From contig NZ_MTBG01000030.1 of NCBI RefSeq assembly GCF_002119405.1, positions 1 through 43,564 on the forward strand: a DNA stretch of 43,564 bases, given 5' to 3'. Shown in pieces: positions 36,654 to 43,564 of the stretch (the stretch's first letter is position 1; every line of letters starts with the position of its first letter). The notes under the pieces were generated by a model, which was not told the DNA's origin, made no database searches, and saw nothing but the letters and a program-made list of their open reading frames with translations. Position numbers and translations under genes: made by a program. The stretch comes from Pseudoruegeria sp. SK021. GTDB taxonomy: Bacteria; Pseudomonadota; Alphaproteobacteria; Rhodobacterales; Rhodobacteraceae.

Positions 36654-37231
36654 TCCAAAACGGTGATTGGTCCCGCAAAAAGGCCTGCGTTTTTTTTGGG
36701 GGGCACGTCCCCGACGAGACAGTCCAGCCCCCGTGCGCCGCTGTCGCGGTTTTACCGCCGCAGCACAGATCGATCCAGATGTACGAAAGGAAAGGAAGGC
36801 CATCGTTCAAGCCCCCTTTTGTTGTCAGGGTAAGCGGACGGGCTTGTTGTGTCCTTCCTGCGGCGGGCCAACCTGCAACTCTGCATCCAAAACCGGGTCT
36901 GAAGGATCAAAGACAGTTCCCACCTTAATTGCGCCGGCCGGATTTCGCCCACCCGATGCGCTCCCGCGCAGATCAGCGCCTCCGATGGCCCAAGACGTCG
37001 CGATGCACAGCAACCGTTAGGCCCGCCCGCACCGTTTCCTAAGCCGCCAGCGCTGTCTTGGGATCAGCTGCCTGTTTTTTAGACGACCCCATTTAACCCA
37101 ATACTTACTGGCCGAGAGCAACCTTATCCCCAGATCGCTCCACAAATAATGTGGGTATCTTTTTAATGTGAGACGGGGCAGCCCCCGCGCGGGACCAAGG
37201 GCACATCCCCTGAGTCATCTGCAAATGCGCA
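36654..37231. other. Gene-free stretch of 578 bp
   Basis: No supported gene. A gcaaaaaggcctgcg segment followed by eight T (about 36678-36699) is a weak terminator candidate for the nucleosidase gene. A frame on the minus strand (36825-37013) begins with a plausible hydrophobic stretch but lacks a ribosome site and a family match. A perfect palindrome cccgcgcggg occurs near 37185. The rest shows nothing. Confidence 0.4.
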
Positions 37232-37723
37232 TCACCCGGTCTGCGTGGGCAACTGCCCTTCGGGCGTGTATTGATCCACTGCACCCGGCAGGTCGCGGGA
37301 AAGGCGTGATAGAAGTTCTTCTCGCGACAGACCGGTATGTTCAGTCAACCCATCAAGGGTTTCAGAGCCCAGAGCTTGTTCAAGATCACGAGGTGCAACA
37401 TTCCTATTTGTTCCAGTCCCAAGCCAAGAGTCCACTGTTTCGGCATGACCATTCTGGCGAAAGCGATCGGACAGTTCTGAAAGCCCGCTTCTGAGAAACC
37501 CATCGCTTCCGGCGTTACCAAAAACATTGCCGAGAAGACCCTCAAGCCCCGCCTTTTGCCCCGATCTGCGGTCTGCGGAACTGCCCGTGATGTTATCTGG
37601 CGTACCACCTGTAGAGCCGCCGCGGTTTGCCAGAATTTCCGATATTTTGTCCCAATTCTGAAAGCCTGCCACGGCCAAAAGGCCGAGCAAGGCGGTCATA
37701 GAGGGAAATCCGCCTCGTGCCAT
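37232..37723 (-). CDS. YidB-family (DUF937) protein
   Basis: A 163-residue protein starting MARGGFPSMTALLGLLAV, then QNWDKISEIL, with LLGNVFGNAG, NGHAETVDSWLGTG, LEQALGSETLDGL and HTGLSREELLSRLS. These are the hallmarks of the YidB/DUF937 family of small, poorly understood proteins. AAAGGA precedes the ATG. Third gene of the PRC-barrel, GlsB, YidB unit, with a 51 bp gap upstream. Likely co-regulated with general stress genes (context). Confidence 0.88.
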   Translation of the reverse strand: MARGGFPSMTALLGLLAVAGFQNWDKISEILANRGGSTGGTPDNITGSSADRRSGQKAGLEGLLGNVFGNAGSDGFLRSGLSELSDRFRQNGHAETVDSWLGTGTNRNVAPRDLEQALGSETLDGLTEHTGLSREELLSRLSRDLPGAVDQYTPEGQLPTQTG

Positions 37724-37774
37724 GATAAATATCCTTTCTTTAAGAGGCTCAAGGCCCCCCTGATGACATTGACG

Positions 37775-38032
37775 TTAGGAGTTTCGGCGACCAGGAAGCG
37801 CACCCCAGATCAGCAGGACGATGACTGCGCCGATGACGGCGCCAATCAGACCCGCACCGCCCTCTGCACTATACCAGCCCAACGCTTGCCCGAGCCACGT
37901 GGCGACGAAAGCACCGACGATGCCCAAGATAGTGGTCAAAATAAATCCGGATGGCTCGTTAGCGCCGGGGGTGACGAACTTCGCGATCACTCCGGCGACA
38001 AATCCGATCAAGATGGTCCAGATGAAACCCAA
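37775..38032 (-). CDS. GlsB/YeaQ/YmgE-family stress membrane protein
   Basis: An 85-residue, three-helix inner-membrane protein of the transglycosylase-associated GlsB/YeaQ/YmgE family: GFIWTILIGFVAGVIAKFV, LTTILGIVGAFVATWLG and GAVIGAVIVLLIWGAL with the typical Gly pattern. The start is TTG at 38032, chosen because AAGGAG lies just upstream (near 38040-38045) and no ATG fits. Often stress-induced; no defined activity. It sits 47 bp after the PRC-barrel gene. Confidence 0.92.
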   Translation of the reverse strand: MGFIWTILIGFVAGVIAKFVTPGANEPSGFILTTILGIVGAFVATWLGQALGWYSAEGGAGLIGAVIGAVIVLLIWGALPGRRNS

Positions 38033-38079
38033 AGTTGCTCTCCTTGAAATGTGAGGAATTTTGACGCTTTTAAAACTTC

Positions 38080-38376
38080 TCAGTGCTTATGCTCTGGAAG
38101 CTCTTTCAACTGGTCCTTCGTCATTGCGGTCGTGGCATGAACTTTGCCATTTTCATCACGCATGAAGTTCAGACTTGAGACTGGCAATGCCACTGGCTTT
38201 GCGCCGATACCAAGAAAGCCGCCTACATCGATTACCGCTTCTGCGGTCTGGCCGGTGCCGTGGAGATGGGCCACGTTTCCGATATCTTTATCATCCGGAC
38301 CGTAGACATTAGCACCTTGAGCGGTTGCAGTGTTCAGTTCTTCGGCGCGGAGAGGGGTATGCTTGGAATGATCCAT
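38080..38376 (-). CDS. PRC-barrel domain protein
   Basis: A 98-residue protein with a single PRC-barrel: GANVYGPDDKDIGNVAHL, AEAVIDVGGFLGIGAKPVAL and SLNFMRDENGKVHATT. There is no signal peptide or membrane segment. PRC-barrel proteins of this size are common general-stress genes in alphaproteobacteria; the barrel is a binding module. TGAGG lies upstream of the ATG. First gene of the stress unit, directly behind an EcfG-like promoter. Confidence 0.92.
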   Translation of the reverse strand: MDHSKHTPLRAEELNTATAQGANVYGPDDKDIGNVAHLHGTGQTAEAVIDVGGFLGIGAKPVALPVSSLNFMRDENGKVHATTAMTKDQLKELPEHKH

Positions 38377-38417
38377 TGGGTGACCTCACTTAGGGTGTAG
38401 TTTCCAGTCGAAAATAC

Positions 38418-38443
38418 AACCTCATCAAGGGTGGTTCAGTTCC
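38418..38443 (-). promoter_or_regulatory. EcfG-like promoter of the PRC-barrel/GlsB/YidB unit
   Basis: On the minus strand GGAAC (38439-38443), 17 bases, then ggtt (38418-38421) matches GGAAC-N17-nGTT. It lies 41 bp from the PRC-barrel ATG. The downstream genes belong to families typically controlled by the general stress sigma factor, which raises confidence above motif alone. Confidence 0.65.
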
Positions 38444-38551
38444 AATCACCAAACAGTGTTGTTCCGGTATTTGATCCGCACGGCTTCGATTGCCCTCGTT
38501 GTGCTGACGTTCGCGTTTTCCGAGTTATGGACGAAAGCTGGTGACGCTTGA

Positions 38552-38844
38552 TCAGGCAGCTGTCTGCGATTGGCGGCGTCCGTCGCGGACCTCAGTCCCT
38601 TGGATGATTTTGGGCACCGGACCAATCCCGGTCTGGATGTCACGCTCTGGCAGATGTCCATGTCGGACCAACTTGGCCCAGCCATTCCTGAGTTTATCCG
38701 TGCCGAATAAGGCACTCGACGCGGCAACCTCCGCCTCAGTTGCTTGTTCGAATAGCTTTCGGGCCCATCTCGAAGGCCACCGGTCAATGGGTCCGGGACA
38801 AATCCTGATGGATCCGGCAACGGGCCAATGGTCTTCTCTGTCAC
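38552..38844 (-). pseudogene. IS256-family transposase, N-terminal relic
   Basis: From a GTG at 38844 the frame reads FVPDPLTGGLRDG. One base is then missing, and the next frame continues ARKLFEQATEAEVAA, KLVRHGHLPERDIQTGIGPV and EVRDG before a stop at 38552-38554. This is the N-terminal region of IS256/mutator transposases (usual form ...RLVRNGhlPeReiqTGIGPVpVkvPkvRDR). The catalytic domain is absent. It is a frameshifted, truncated relic. The spaces 38444-38551 and 38845-38877 hold nothing else recognisable. Confidence 0.78.
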
Positions 38845-38877
38845 CCGGCAGATTATGGTCCCTAATAAACGCGCTGC

Positions 38878-39642
38878 TCAGTCAACCACTTCCGTGGCAA
38901 GAGCAAAGTCCAACAATTCCTTTTCCACCAGAATATAGATGTCTTCAGGCGGGGTACGCATAGCAATGGCGGTCAGCATCGGATCGACGCCCATCGCATC
39001 AAGATAGACAAGCGTGTCGGCCTGCCCCTGTTGTATCCCGTTGACGGCGATGAACAGTGGCATGACCGCGTTCTCATCAAAGTAGTGCTGATGAACGCCG
39101 ACCCAAGCCTCGCGCGAAACCGTTCGATCCGTCCCACCTGCAAGGAGATAAGGGCAGGAGGATAGGCAAGACGCCTGTGACTTTACAGTCGTCGCGAAGC
39201 CACCATCTCTAATCTGTCGACCCAATTCAAGTGCCACCCGTACCTCACCGCCACCGCTATTCAGCGCGATCAATTGTGGCGCCTCGGGGTGGTCCGCGAG
39301 GAACTGCACGAACCTGTCGGCCGCTCCGTCATCAATTTGCCCCGACGCGATGATCACAGGGTTTTCTTCATCGGCAAGGCTGAACTCCATCCGGCGTGGC
39401 AATGTCTGGGTCCGGTTTCCGGGTCCACGACGGTCGGGGTCGAACGGAGCGTAGCGAGGCCGGTAGTCGCGCCGCTGGTCGCCCGGCGACACCGGACCGG
39501 TCACAGGGGCTTGTCTGTCTGTGCCGTAGATCAGAACATTGGCGATATCATCCGTGAACAGCAGCGCAGCGACGACCACCTGCAGGACCATACAGCCTCG
39601 GATCGCTGATTTCGCTGACGGAAGCCGGTTCAATACACCCAT
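38878..39642 (-). CDS. Exported ClpP-like serine protease (COG3904 type)
   Basis: About 254 residues from the ATG at 39642, which lies 7 bp downstream of the preceding gene (a longer frame to 39786 would overlap it heavily). A hydrophobic N-terminal segment (about 17-38) suggests membrane anchoring or export. The ClpP/crotonase-like core shows LNSGGGEVRVALELGRQI (oxyanion loop, 128-132), QASCLSSCPYLLAGG (probable nucleophile Ser161, between Cys159 and Cys163) and VGVHQHYF (His184 or His186 as base). These match the periplasmic ClpP-like family. Substrate unknown. It pairs with the upstream four-TM coiled-coil protein, probably as one transcript. Confidence 0.82.
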   Translation of the reverse strand: MGVLNRLPSAKSAIRGCMVLQVVVAALLFTDDIANVLIYGTDRQAPVTGPVSPGDQRRDYRPRYAPFDPDRRGPGNRTQTLPRRMEFSLADEENPVIIASGQIDDGAADRFVQFLADHPEAPQLIALNSGGGEVRVALELGRQIRDGGFATTVKSQASCLSSCPYLLAGGTDRTVSREAWVGVHQHYFDENAVMPLFIAVNGIQQGQADTLVYLDAMGVDPMLTAIAMRTPPEDIYILVEKELLDFALATEVVD

Positions 39643-39649
39643 TGCGGTC

Positions 39650-40960
39650 TCAGCCGCTCTGATTCGACTTAACGACGGTCGGTCCCTCTTGTCCGCTCTC
39701 GACAGCCTTGGGCACGTTACCTGACTTATGGGCCATACTCGCCTCGATCTCAGAGAACGCCACCATCGAGCGGCGCAGGTCGGCAACCGTCATTGTATCC
39801 TCAACCGCCGTTCCTTCCCGTCCTGATCTGATCGCTGCCTGCGTTACCGCCAAAATGAAAACAAGAACACCAGGCAGCAGGTCGATGGCGATCGCACCGG
39901 CCCAACTGGGCACAAAATTCCCCGCATAGCGGATCACAGCGTCTGCGCTTGATATCGGCGTATAGGTGGATTCTTCTGGCTGCGGCATTGCCGCGACTTC
40001 TGCCGCGGCATCTCGCAAGGTTGTGGCGCGATTGTTAAGCGCCTGTAGGAAGGCACCGATTGTTGCCTGCTGATCACCGCGTATCGACGCTGTCCGACCG
40101 TCGAGTTCAGGCAGAACAACCGAAGCACTCAGATCTTCTGCGGCCCGAACGACAAGCTGGGCCACCTGTAACTGCCGGAGCGTCGTGATCACACCCGCCA
40201 GCCGTACGGATTCTTCAGAAAATGTAACCGACCGCTGATCCACCGGCCCCGGATCGACGATCAGCGTCCGCATTCGGCTGAGAATACCATTGCCCTCGTT
40301 GAAGGCGCGCTCAATTGGCTCGTTCTGGGCGGCGATCTGCAATTCAAGCGCGCGCAACTCGTCTGCCTTCTGATTAAGAAGCCGGAAAACAGCCCCCTGC
40401 CCGGCAGTGCCAGACAGGTTACCGGATTGTTCTTGCTCCGACAGATCCTCGAAACTTTGTCGCGCGCGCGCAACGTCCCGTTCCAGTCCTTGGGCGCTAA
40501 CGGCAACAAAATGGGCGCGCTCAAGGCTGCGCTGATAATCCTGTACGGTACTCGCGAGGTGCTGTTCCACAGCAGCCCCGCCAGCCAACGCCGCCGCATT
40601 CAGCCAAGACGACATGGCAATGATTGCCAAGGATCCCATAAACATCGCCAATGTCAGACCCAGAAAACCGGACGCGGTGCGCATCGCGGGTAACAGGCGC
40701 ATCATATAGGACCAGAAGACGAAAATTCCGACAGAAACTGCGATCGAATAGGCAATAGCCGCGAAGAACTTCATCGATCCCGTCGCTTCGAGAAGCGTAC
40801 TGACCCCGAGATATGTATAAATCCCCGAGGCCGTCGCTAGCACGCCGAGGGCCGCCGGCGTGAATGTATCCAACCACCGCAGATGGCCTTCAAGCTCGCG
40901 TGCGCTTCGAAGGCCGCGAGAGGTTGCGGTCGGCTCCACATCGTTGTCACTCAGCGTCAT
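39650..40960 (-). CDS. Four-TM coiled-coil membrane protein, unknown function
   Basis: A 436-residue protein with three N-terminal membrane helices (about 34-56, 64-88, 98-122), a long helical and probably coiled-coil region (about 125-330: QDYQRSLERAHFVAVSAQ, RARQSFEDLSEQEQ, LLNQKADELRALELQIAA) and a fourth helix at about 358-380. A charged cytoplasmic tail follows. If the first helix is in-to-out the coiled coil lies in the periplasm. I recognise no family. Located 7 bp before the ClpP-like protease gene, it looks like a membrane scaffold or receptor for it (inference). Confidence 0.75.
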   Translation of the reverse strand: MTLSDNDVEPTATSRGLRSARELEGHLRWLDTFTPAALGVLATASGIYTYLGVSTLLEATGSMKFFAAIAYSIAVSVGIFVFWSYMMRLLPAMRTASGFLGLTLAMFMGSLAIIAMSSWLNAAALAGGAAVEQHLASTVQDYQRSLERAHFVAVSAQGLERDVARARQSFEDLSEQEQSGNLSGTAGQGAVFRLLNQKADELRALELQIAAQNEPIERAFNEGNGILSRMRTLIVDPGPVDQRSVTFSEESVRLAGVITTLRQLQVAQLVVRAAEDLSASVVLPELDGRTASIRGDQQATIGAFLQALNNRATTLRDAAAEVAAMPQPEESTYTPISSADAVIRYAGNFVPSWAGAIAIDLLPGVLVFILAVTQAAIRSGREGTAVEDTMTVADLRRSMVAFSEIEASMAHKSGNVPKAVESGQEGPTVVKSNQSG

Positions 40961-41430
40961 ATTGGCCCTCGCACTGTTGATCTCCTACTCGCAGCAATTT
41001 GACAGCTACTTAACACGGTCGCCGCGCATTCCAAATTGTCGGCTGACCGACTTTATGTCGGAATAGCGGCCCCCCTGCGAAGCGGACATGCCGTTACTCG
41101 TCTCTAGTCACCTGCATGACAGCGCCGTCGGTTTTGTCGAGCATCAACAGTGTTTCGCCATCTCGGACCCGGCCCGCGCCGGGCACAGCTCAACCGCCAA
41201 ACCCGCGAAGCGCCACCTCCGGTTAGGCGTTATGCGCCGTGGTGCCGATCACAAGCCGCGCCCGTCTTGACTGACCCAGCCCGTCCGATCACGACGTCGC
41301 GGTCGGCCTTCTTTGTCCTCAACCCAGTTGGTCACCGGATGCCTTACCCTCCCGATCATGTCTCGATGATCGTTAGCGGGCGTTTGCATGGTGCGCCTGA
41401 GGTTTCGCATTTTTGACGGAGAGCGGCTTT
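40961..41430. promoter_or_regulatory. Divergent intergenic region before the alpha/beta hydrolase
   Basis: About 470 bp without a supported gene. It holds the promoter side of the four-TM gene on the left. A ccgac-tttat-gtcgg hairpin (about 41046-41060), a gatcat/atgatc inverted repeat around 41355-41372 and a GC-rich ggcccgcgccgggc block near 41168-41181 are visible. None can be assigned a role. Confidence 0.35.
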
Positions 41431-41456
41431 GGAACGAACATGACACGCGCGGGGTT
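41431..41456 (+). promoter_or_regulatory. EcfG-like promoter of the alpha/beta hydrolase gene
   Basis: GGAAC (41431-41435), 17 bases, then ggtt (41453-41456), the same spacing and -10 tetramer as the PRC-barrel promoter. It lies 36 bp before the ATG, a normal distance for a short leader. Confidence 0.62.
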
Positions 41457-41492
41457 GGGAGGCGAAACAACGACAGAAAGAGAGGCAAGCCC

Positions 41493-42317
41493 ATGAAACG
41501 TCATACTGCACACGTCGATGGAATGGAGATGCATTGGGAAGAGGTCGGGACAGGAGACCCCGTCATTCTGGTTCATGGCATTCCGACAGGGCCAGCGCTT
41601 TGGCGTAAGGTCGCGCCCTTAATTGAAGGGCGGCGTGTCTTAGCGTGGGAAATGCCGGGCTACGCTGCATCGATTCCGTTGGGCGAGGCACGGGATATAT
41701 CCGTCGCGAAGCAGGCTGAATACCTCGTTGCTTGGATGCAAAGCCAAGGGATCAAACGCGCGATCCTCGTCGGGCACGATCTTGGTGGCGGCGTGGTGCA
41801 GGTGGTGGCCGTTCGCCATCCCGATATGGTGAACGGCCTCTTTCTTACCAACGCAATCTGCTATGATTCATGGCCCGTGCCACTGATCAAAGGGATCGCG
41901 GCGGCGGGGTCCATCCTTAAACATGCACCAGACGGATCGCTTCACCAACTCTTGAAAATGATGTTCTCAAAGGGGCATGTCACCGATGCAGCAGCCGACG
42001 CGGCCCTGACTACGCATGCGCCCCATTATGACCAGAACGGCGGCGCAGAGGCTTTCGTGCGTCAGGCCCAGTCCCTGAATGTCAATGACACCAAATCGAT
42101 TGCCGGCCAGCTTCCGAACCTCGGCATTCCAGCGCGGATCGTTTGGGGGGCAGATGACGACTTCCAGAAGATTGAATTTAGCGAACGGCTGGCTGCGGAC
42201 CTGAAAGCGCCGTTGCGGCGTATCGAAGGCGGCAAGCATTTCACGCCGGAGGATTTTCCCGAGGTGATCGCAGAAGAGATTAACGCGTTGATCCGCACGG
42301 TCGACGCTGAGGCATGA
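41493..42317 (+). CDS. Alpha/beta hydrolase with Asp nucleophile (epoxide hydrolase / haloalkane dehalogenase type)
   Basis: A 274-residue cytosolic alpha/beta hydrolase. The start at 41493 is chosen for agagagg just upstream and because the protein begins at the usual first strand. Motifs: oxyanion HGIPTGP (His28), nucleophile elbow VGHDLGGG with Asp96 rather than Ser, acid Asp in WGADDDF (221-223) and catalytic His249 in EGGKHFTPEDFPE. An Asp nucleophile points to epoxide hydrolase or haloalkane dehalogenase chemistry, not esterase. The substrate is unknown. An EcfG-like promoter lies 36 bp upstream. Confidence 0.9.
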   Translation: MKRHTAHVDGMEMHWEEVGTGDPVILVHGIPTGPALWRKVAPLIEGRRVLAWEMPGYAASIPLGEARDISVAKQAEYLVAWMQSQGIKRAILVGHDLGGGVVQVVAVRHPDMVNGLFLTNAICYDSWPVPLIKGIAAAGSILKHAPDGSLHQLLKMMFSKGHVTDAAADAALTTHAPHYDQNGGAEAFVRQAQSLNVNDTKSIAGQLPNLGIPARIVWGADDDFQKIEFSERLAADLKAPLRRIEGGKHFTPEDFPEVIAEEINALIRTVDAEA

Positions 42318-42776
42318 GGTTCATGGTTGGACGATGTTACCGGCGTTACCGACAATCGCAAAAATTCCAAGTCCGACTCTGACCATCATGAACTGGCTGA
42401 GACTACGGCACGAGCGGTGGGCGACAGGGCGAAGACCGTTGGTCAGCGTGCTATCGATGCCGGGATACCGAAGCCGACAAGCAGGAGCTGGTCAAATTCT
42501 GCCCTAAGAGACCTGTGCGCGACCGGCCCCGCGTGTTTTGGTCGGTCGGCCCAGTCCCAGCAAAGGAACAATAACAGATGACACCAAGCCGCGGTTTTGC
42601 GAAGTGTACCTTAGCCGCGATGACCACAGACCGACGCACGGGCCCAACGGCCCCAGACTAGGGCCGCACGAAACGAAACGACAGACAGGATAAGAACCGA
42701 ACGCATCGCTTTAGCGGATCAATCCCTTTGATAAAAACGGTTTGACTGAGACGAACCCGGCACCTGAGCCCTCACC
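42318..42776. other. 459 bp region, possible decayed small gene
   Basis: No firm gene. A TTG-started frame at 42327 reads DDVTGVTDNRKNSKSDSD, then ARAVGDRAKTVGQRAIDAG. From about 42460 the neighbouring frame looks more protein-like (EADKQELVKFCPKRPVRDRP) and ends in a stop near 42572. This would fit a small gene broken by a frameshift, but no family is recognised. From 42600 to 42776 I see nothing. Confidence 0.3.
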
Positions 42777-43250
42777 CTAGTTGGATGGCTCAAGTCGGAC
42801 ATCGAACGTCCCTGACACGGCTATGGCAGCATTCAGATCAATATCTCTGCCGTAGTTCTCACTGGGGCCGACACGACCTTCGACGCGTCCTATTAACTTC
42901 AAGCTTTCGCCATCCGTAGAGATGTCTTCAATGACGACGCGCACACCGCCGTCCTCGTTGCCAAACAATTTTTCGCCCTCAACCTCTGCCCGGATTTCTT
43001 CGAGGATTGCGTCCGACCCCTGAACATCAAATGAGAGCGAAACAACGTCTTTATACCCGTTGCCGCCTTTCGGAGCGAACCAGATGCTGACGGATGCATA
43101 TTGAAGAGACCCAGTCCAATCGCTTTGCGAACTATTGACCTGAAGCTCCGTGCTGCTCCCATCGATTGTCAGAATTGCCTCTCCTGAACCGTCCGCGGTG
43201 GCGGCACTCGCAGCAACCGACATCAATGCGGCCAACAAAATTCTCAACAT
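42777..43250 (-). CDS. Small secreted protein of unknown function
   Basis: About 157 residues from the ATG at 43250, which has GGAGG about 7 bases upstream; an in-frame start at 43283 has no such site. Signal peptide MLRILLAALMSVAASAATA. The mature part is beta-strand rich (AILTIDGSSTELQVNSS, QYASVSIWFAPKGGNGY, VVIEDISTDGESLKLIG, VSGTFDVRL) with no cysteine, so probably a periplasmic or surface beta-sandwich. No family recognised. An IS3-family element is inserted 74 bp upstream of the start and may have displaced its promoter. Confidence 0.75.
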   Translation of the reverse strand: MLRILLAALMSVAASAATADGSGEAILTIDGSSTELQVNSSQSDWTGSLQYASVSIWFAPKGGNGYKDVVSLSFDVQGSDAILEEIRAEVEGEKLFGNEDGGVRVVIEDISTDGESLKLIGRVEGRVGPSENYGRDIDLNAAIAVSGTFDVRLEPSN

Positions 43251-43324
43251 ATCTCGCCTCCAAATGCGCTGTCCGGGCTTCATACTGCGCCCTGTAAATT
43301 TATCACCTGTTCAGACCATGGTAC

Positions 43325-43564
43325 TGAACCGCGCCGGGTTTGCCGGAGGCTGAATTGTCTTAGTTACGCGGCCATATCTGATCTTTCCATAGCAGCATAG
43401 AAGTTTGCTTCTGCCTCAGCGGGCGGGATATTCCCGATAGGTTCCAGCAGGCGGCGATTGTTGAACCAGTCGACCCATTCGAGGGTGGCATATTCGACGG
43501 CTTCAAAGCTGCGCCAGGGGCCACGGCGATGAATGACCTCAGCTTTGAATAGGCCGTTTATCGT
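43325..43564 (-). mobile_element. IS3-family insertion sequence (partial, runs off window)
   Basis: A terminal inverted repeat beginning tgaaccgcgccgggtttgcc at 43325 and continuing to about 43351 has the sequence style of IS3-family ends. It sits 13 bp beyond the end of the orfB transposase gene. The other end and the target duplication lie outside the window. Confidence 0.82.
43364..43564 (-). CDS. IS3-family transposase OrfB, C-terminal part
   Basis: The last 66 residues of an IS3-family DDE transposase, open at the window edge. It includes FKAEVIHRRGPWRSFEAVE, WVDWFNNRRLLEPIGNIP and PAEAEANFYAA before a TAA stop at 43364-43366. The final catalytic Glu lies upstream of or at this edge (KAE). 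The reading frame is intact as far as visible, so the element may be active. Its terminal inverted repeat follows directly. Confidence 0.92.
   Translation of the reverse strand, partial: TINGLFKAEVIHRRGPWRSFEAVEYATLEWVDWFNNRRLLEPIGNIPPAEAEANFYAAMERSDMAA

Noticed and set aside
36825-37013. Possible 62-residue exported peptide on the minus strand
   Set aside because: No ribosome binding site, weak hydrophobic segment and no family resemblance.

Overview
The window looks like a chromosomal or large-replicon segment of a marine-type alphaproteobacterium, most likely Rhodobacterales (Roseobacter group). The reasons are a GC-rich composition, ATGA stop/start overlaps, frequent GTG/TTG starts, protein families typical of that group, and EcfG-like (alphaproteobacterial general stress) promoter motifs. 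This placement is inference from pattern, not from a database search. No tRNA, rRNA, CRISPR array or intact integrase was seen.

Layout. (1) 1-475: insertion-sequence debris with IS21-like 22-23 bp end repeats. (2) 476-1819: secreted amidohydrolase, minus strand. (3) 2011-8241, minus strand: a tightly overlapping MoxR-type operon, MoxR AAA+ ATPase, DUF58, DUF4381, BatA-like VWA, BatB/C-like VWA+TPR, BatD-like. (4) 8319-9890: exported sulfatase upstream of that operon, separated from it by a strong terminator. (5) 10262-22270, plus strand: one 4002-residue repetitive RTX adhesin. It converges on its apparent type I secretion genes on the minus strand (TolC-like, ABC transporter with a C39-like domain, HlyD-like). 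A divergent OmpA-like periplasmic protein with a four-cysteine tail follows. (6) 28.1-34.3 kb: a 1688-residue exported protein (two peptidoglycan-binding domains, an LprI-like domain, about 1300 residues I cannot assign), bracketed by decayed IS6-family transposase fragments in the same orientation and by a fragment of a second sulfatase. (7) 34.5-36.7 kb: Cu-Zn superoxide dismutase, a possible structured RNA region, and an exported nucleoside-phosphorylase-like protein. (8) 37.2-38.4 kb: a small stress operon (PRC-barrel, GlsB/YeaQ, YidB) behind an EcfG-like promoter, then an IS256-family relic. (9) 38.9-41.0 kb: a two-gene unit of a four-TM coiled-coil protein and an exported ClpP-like serine protease. 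(10) 41.5-42.3 kb: an alpha/beta hydrolase behind another EcfG-like promoter. (11) 42.8-43.25 kb: a small secreted protein with an IS3-family element inserted just upstream; that element runs off the window end.

How it fits together. Much of the window concerns the cell envelope: a giant surface adhesin with its own exporter, an OmpA-like peptidoglycan-binding partner, a large periplasmic PGBD protein, a MoxR/VWA chaperone-like envelope system, exported sulfatase and SodC. Three motifs matching GGAAC-N16/17-nGTT lie upstream of sodC, the PRC-barrel operon and the alpha/beta hydrolase, suggesting a local general-stress regulon. The least explained parts are the 1688-residue protein between IS6 relics, the membrane coiled-coil/ClpP-like pair, and the four-cysteine tail of the OmpA-like protein.
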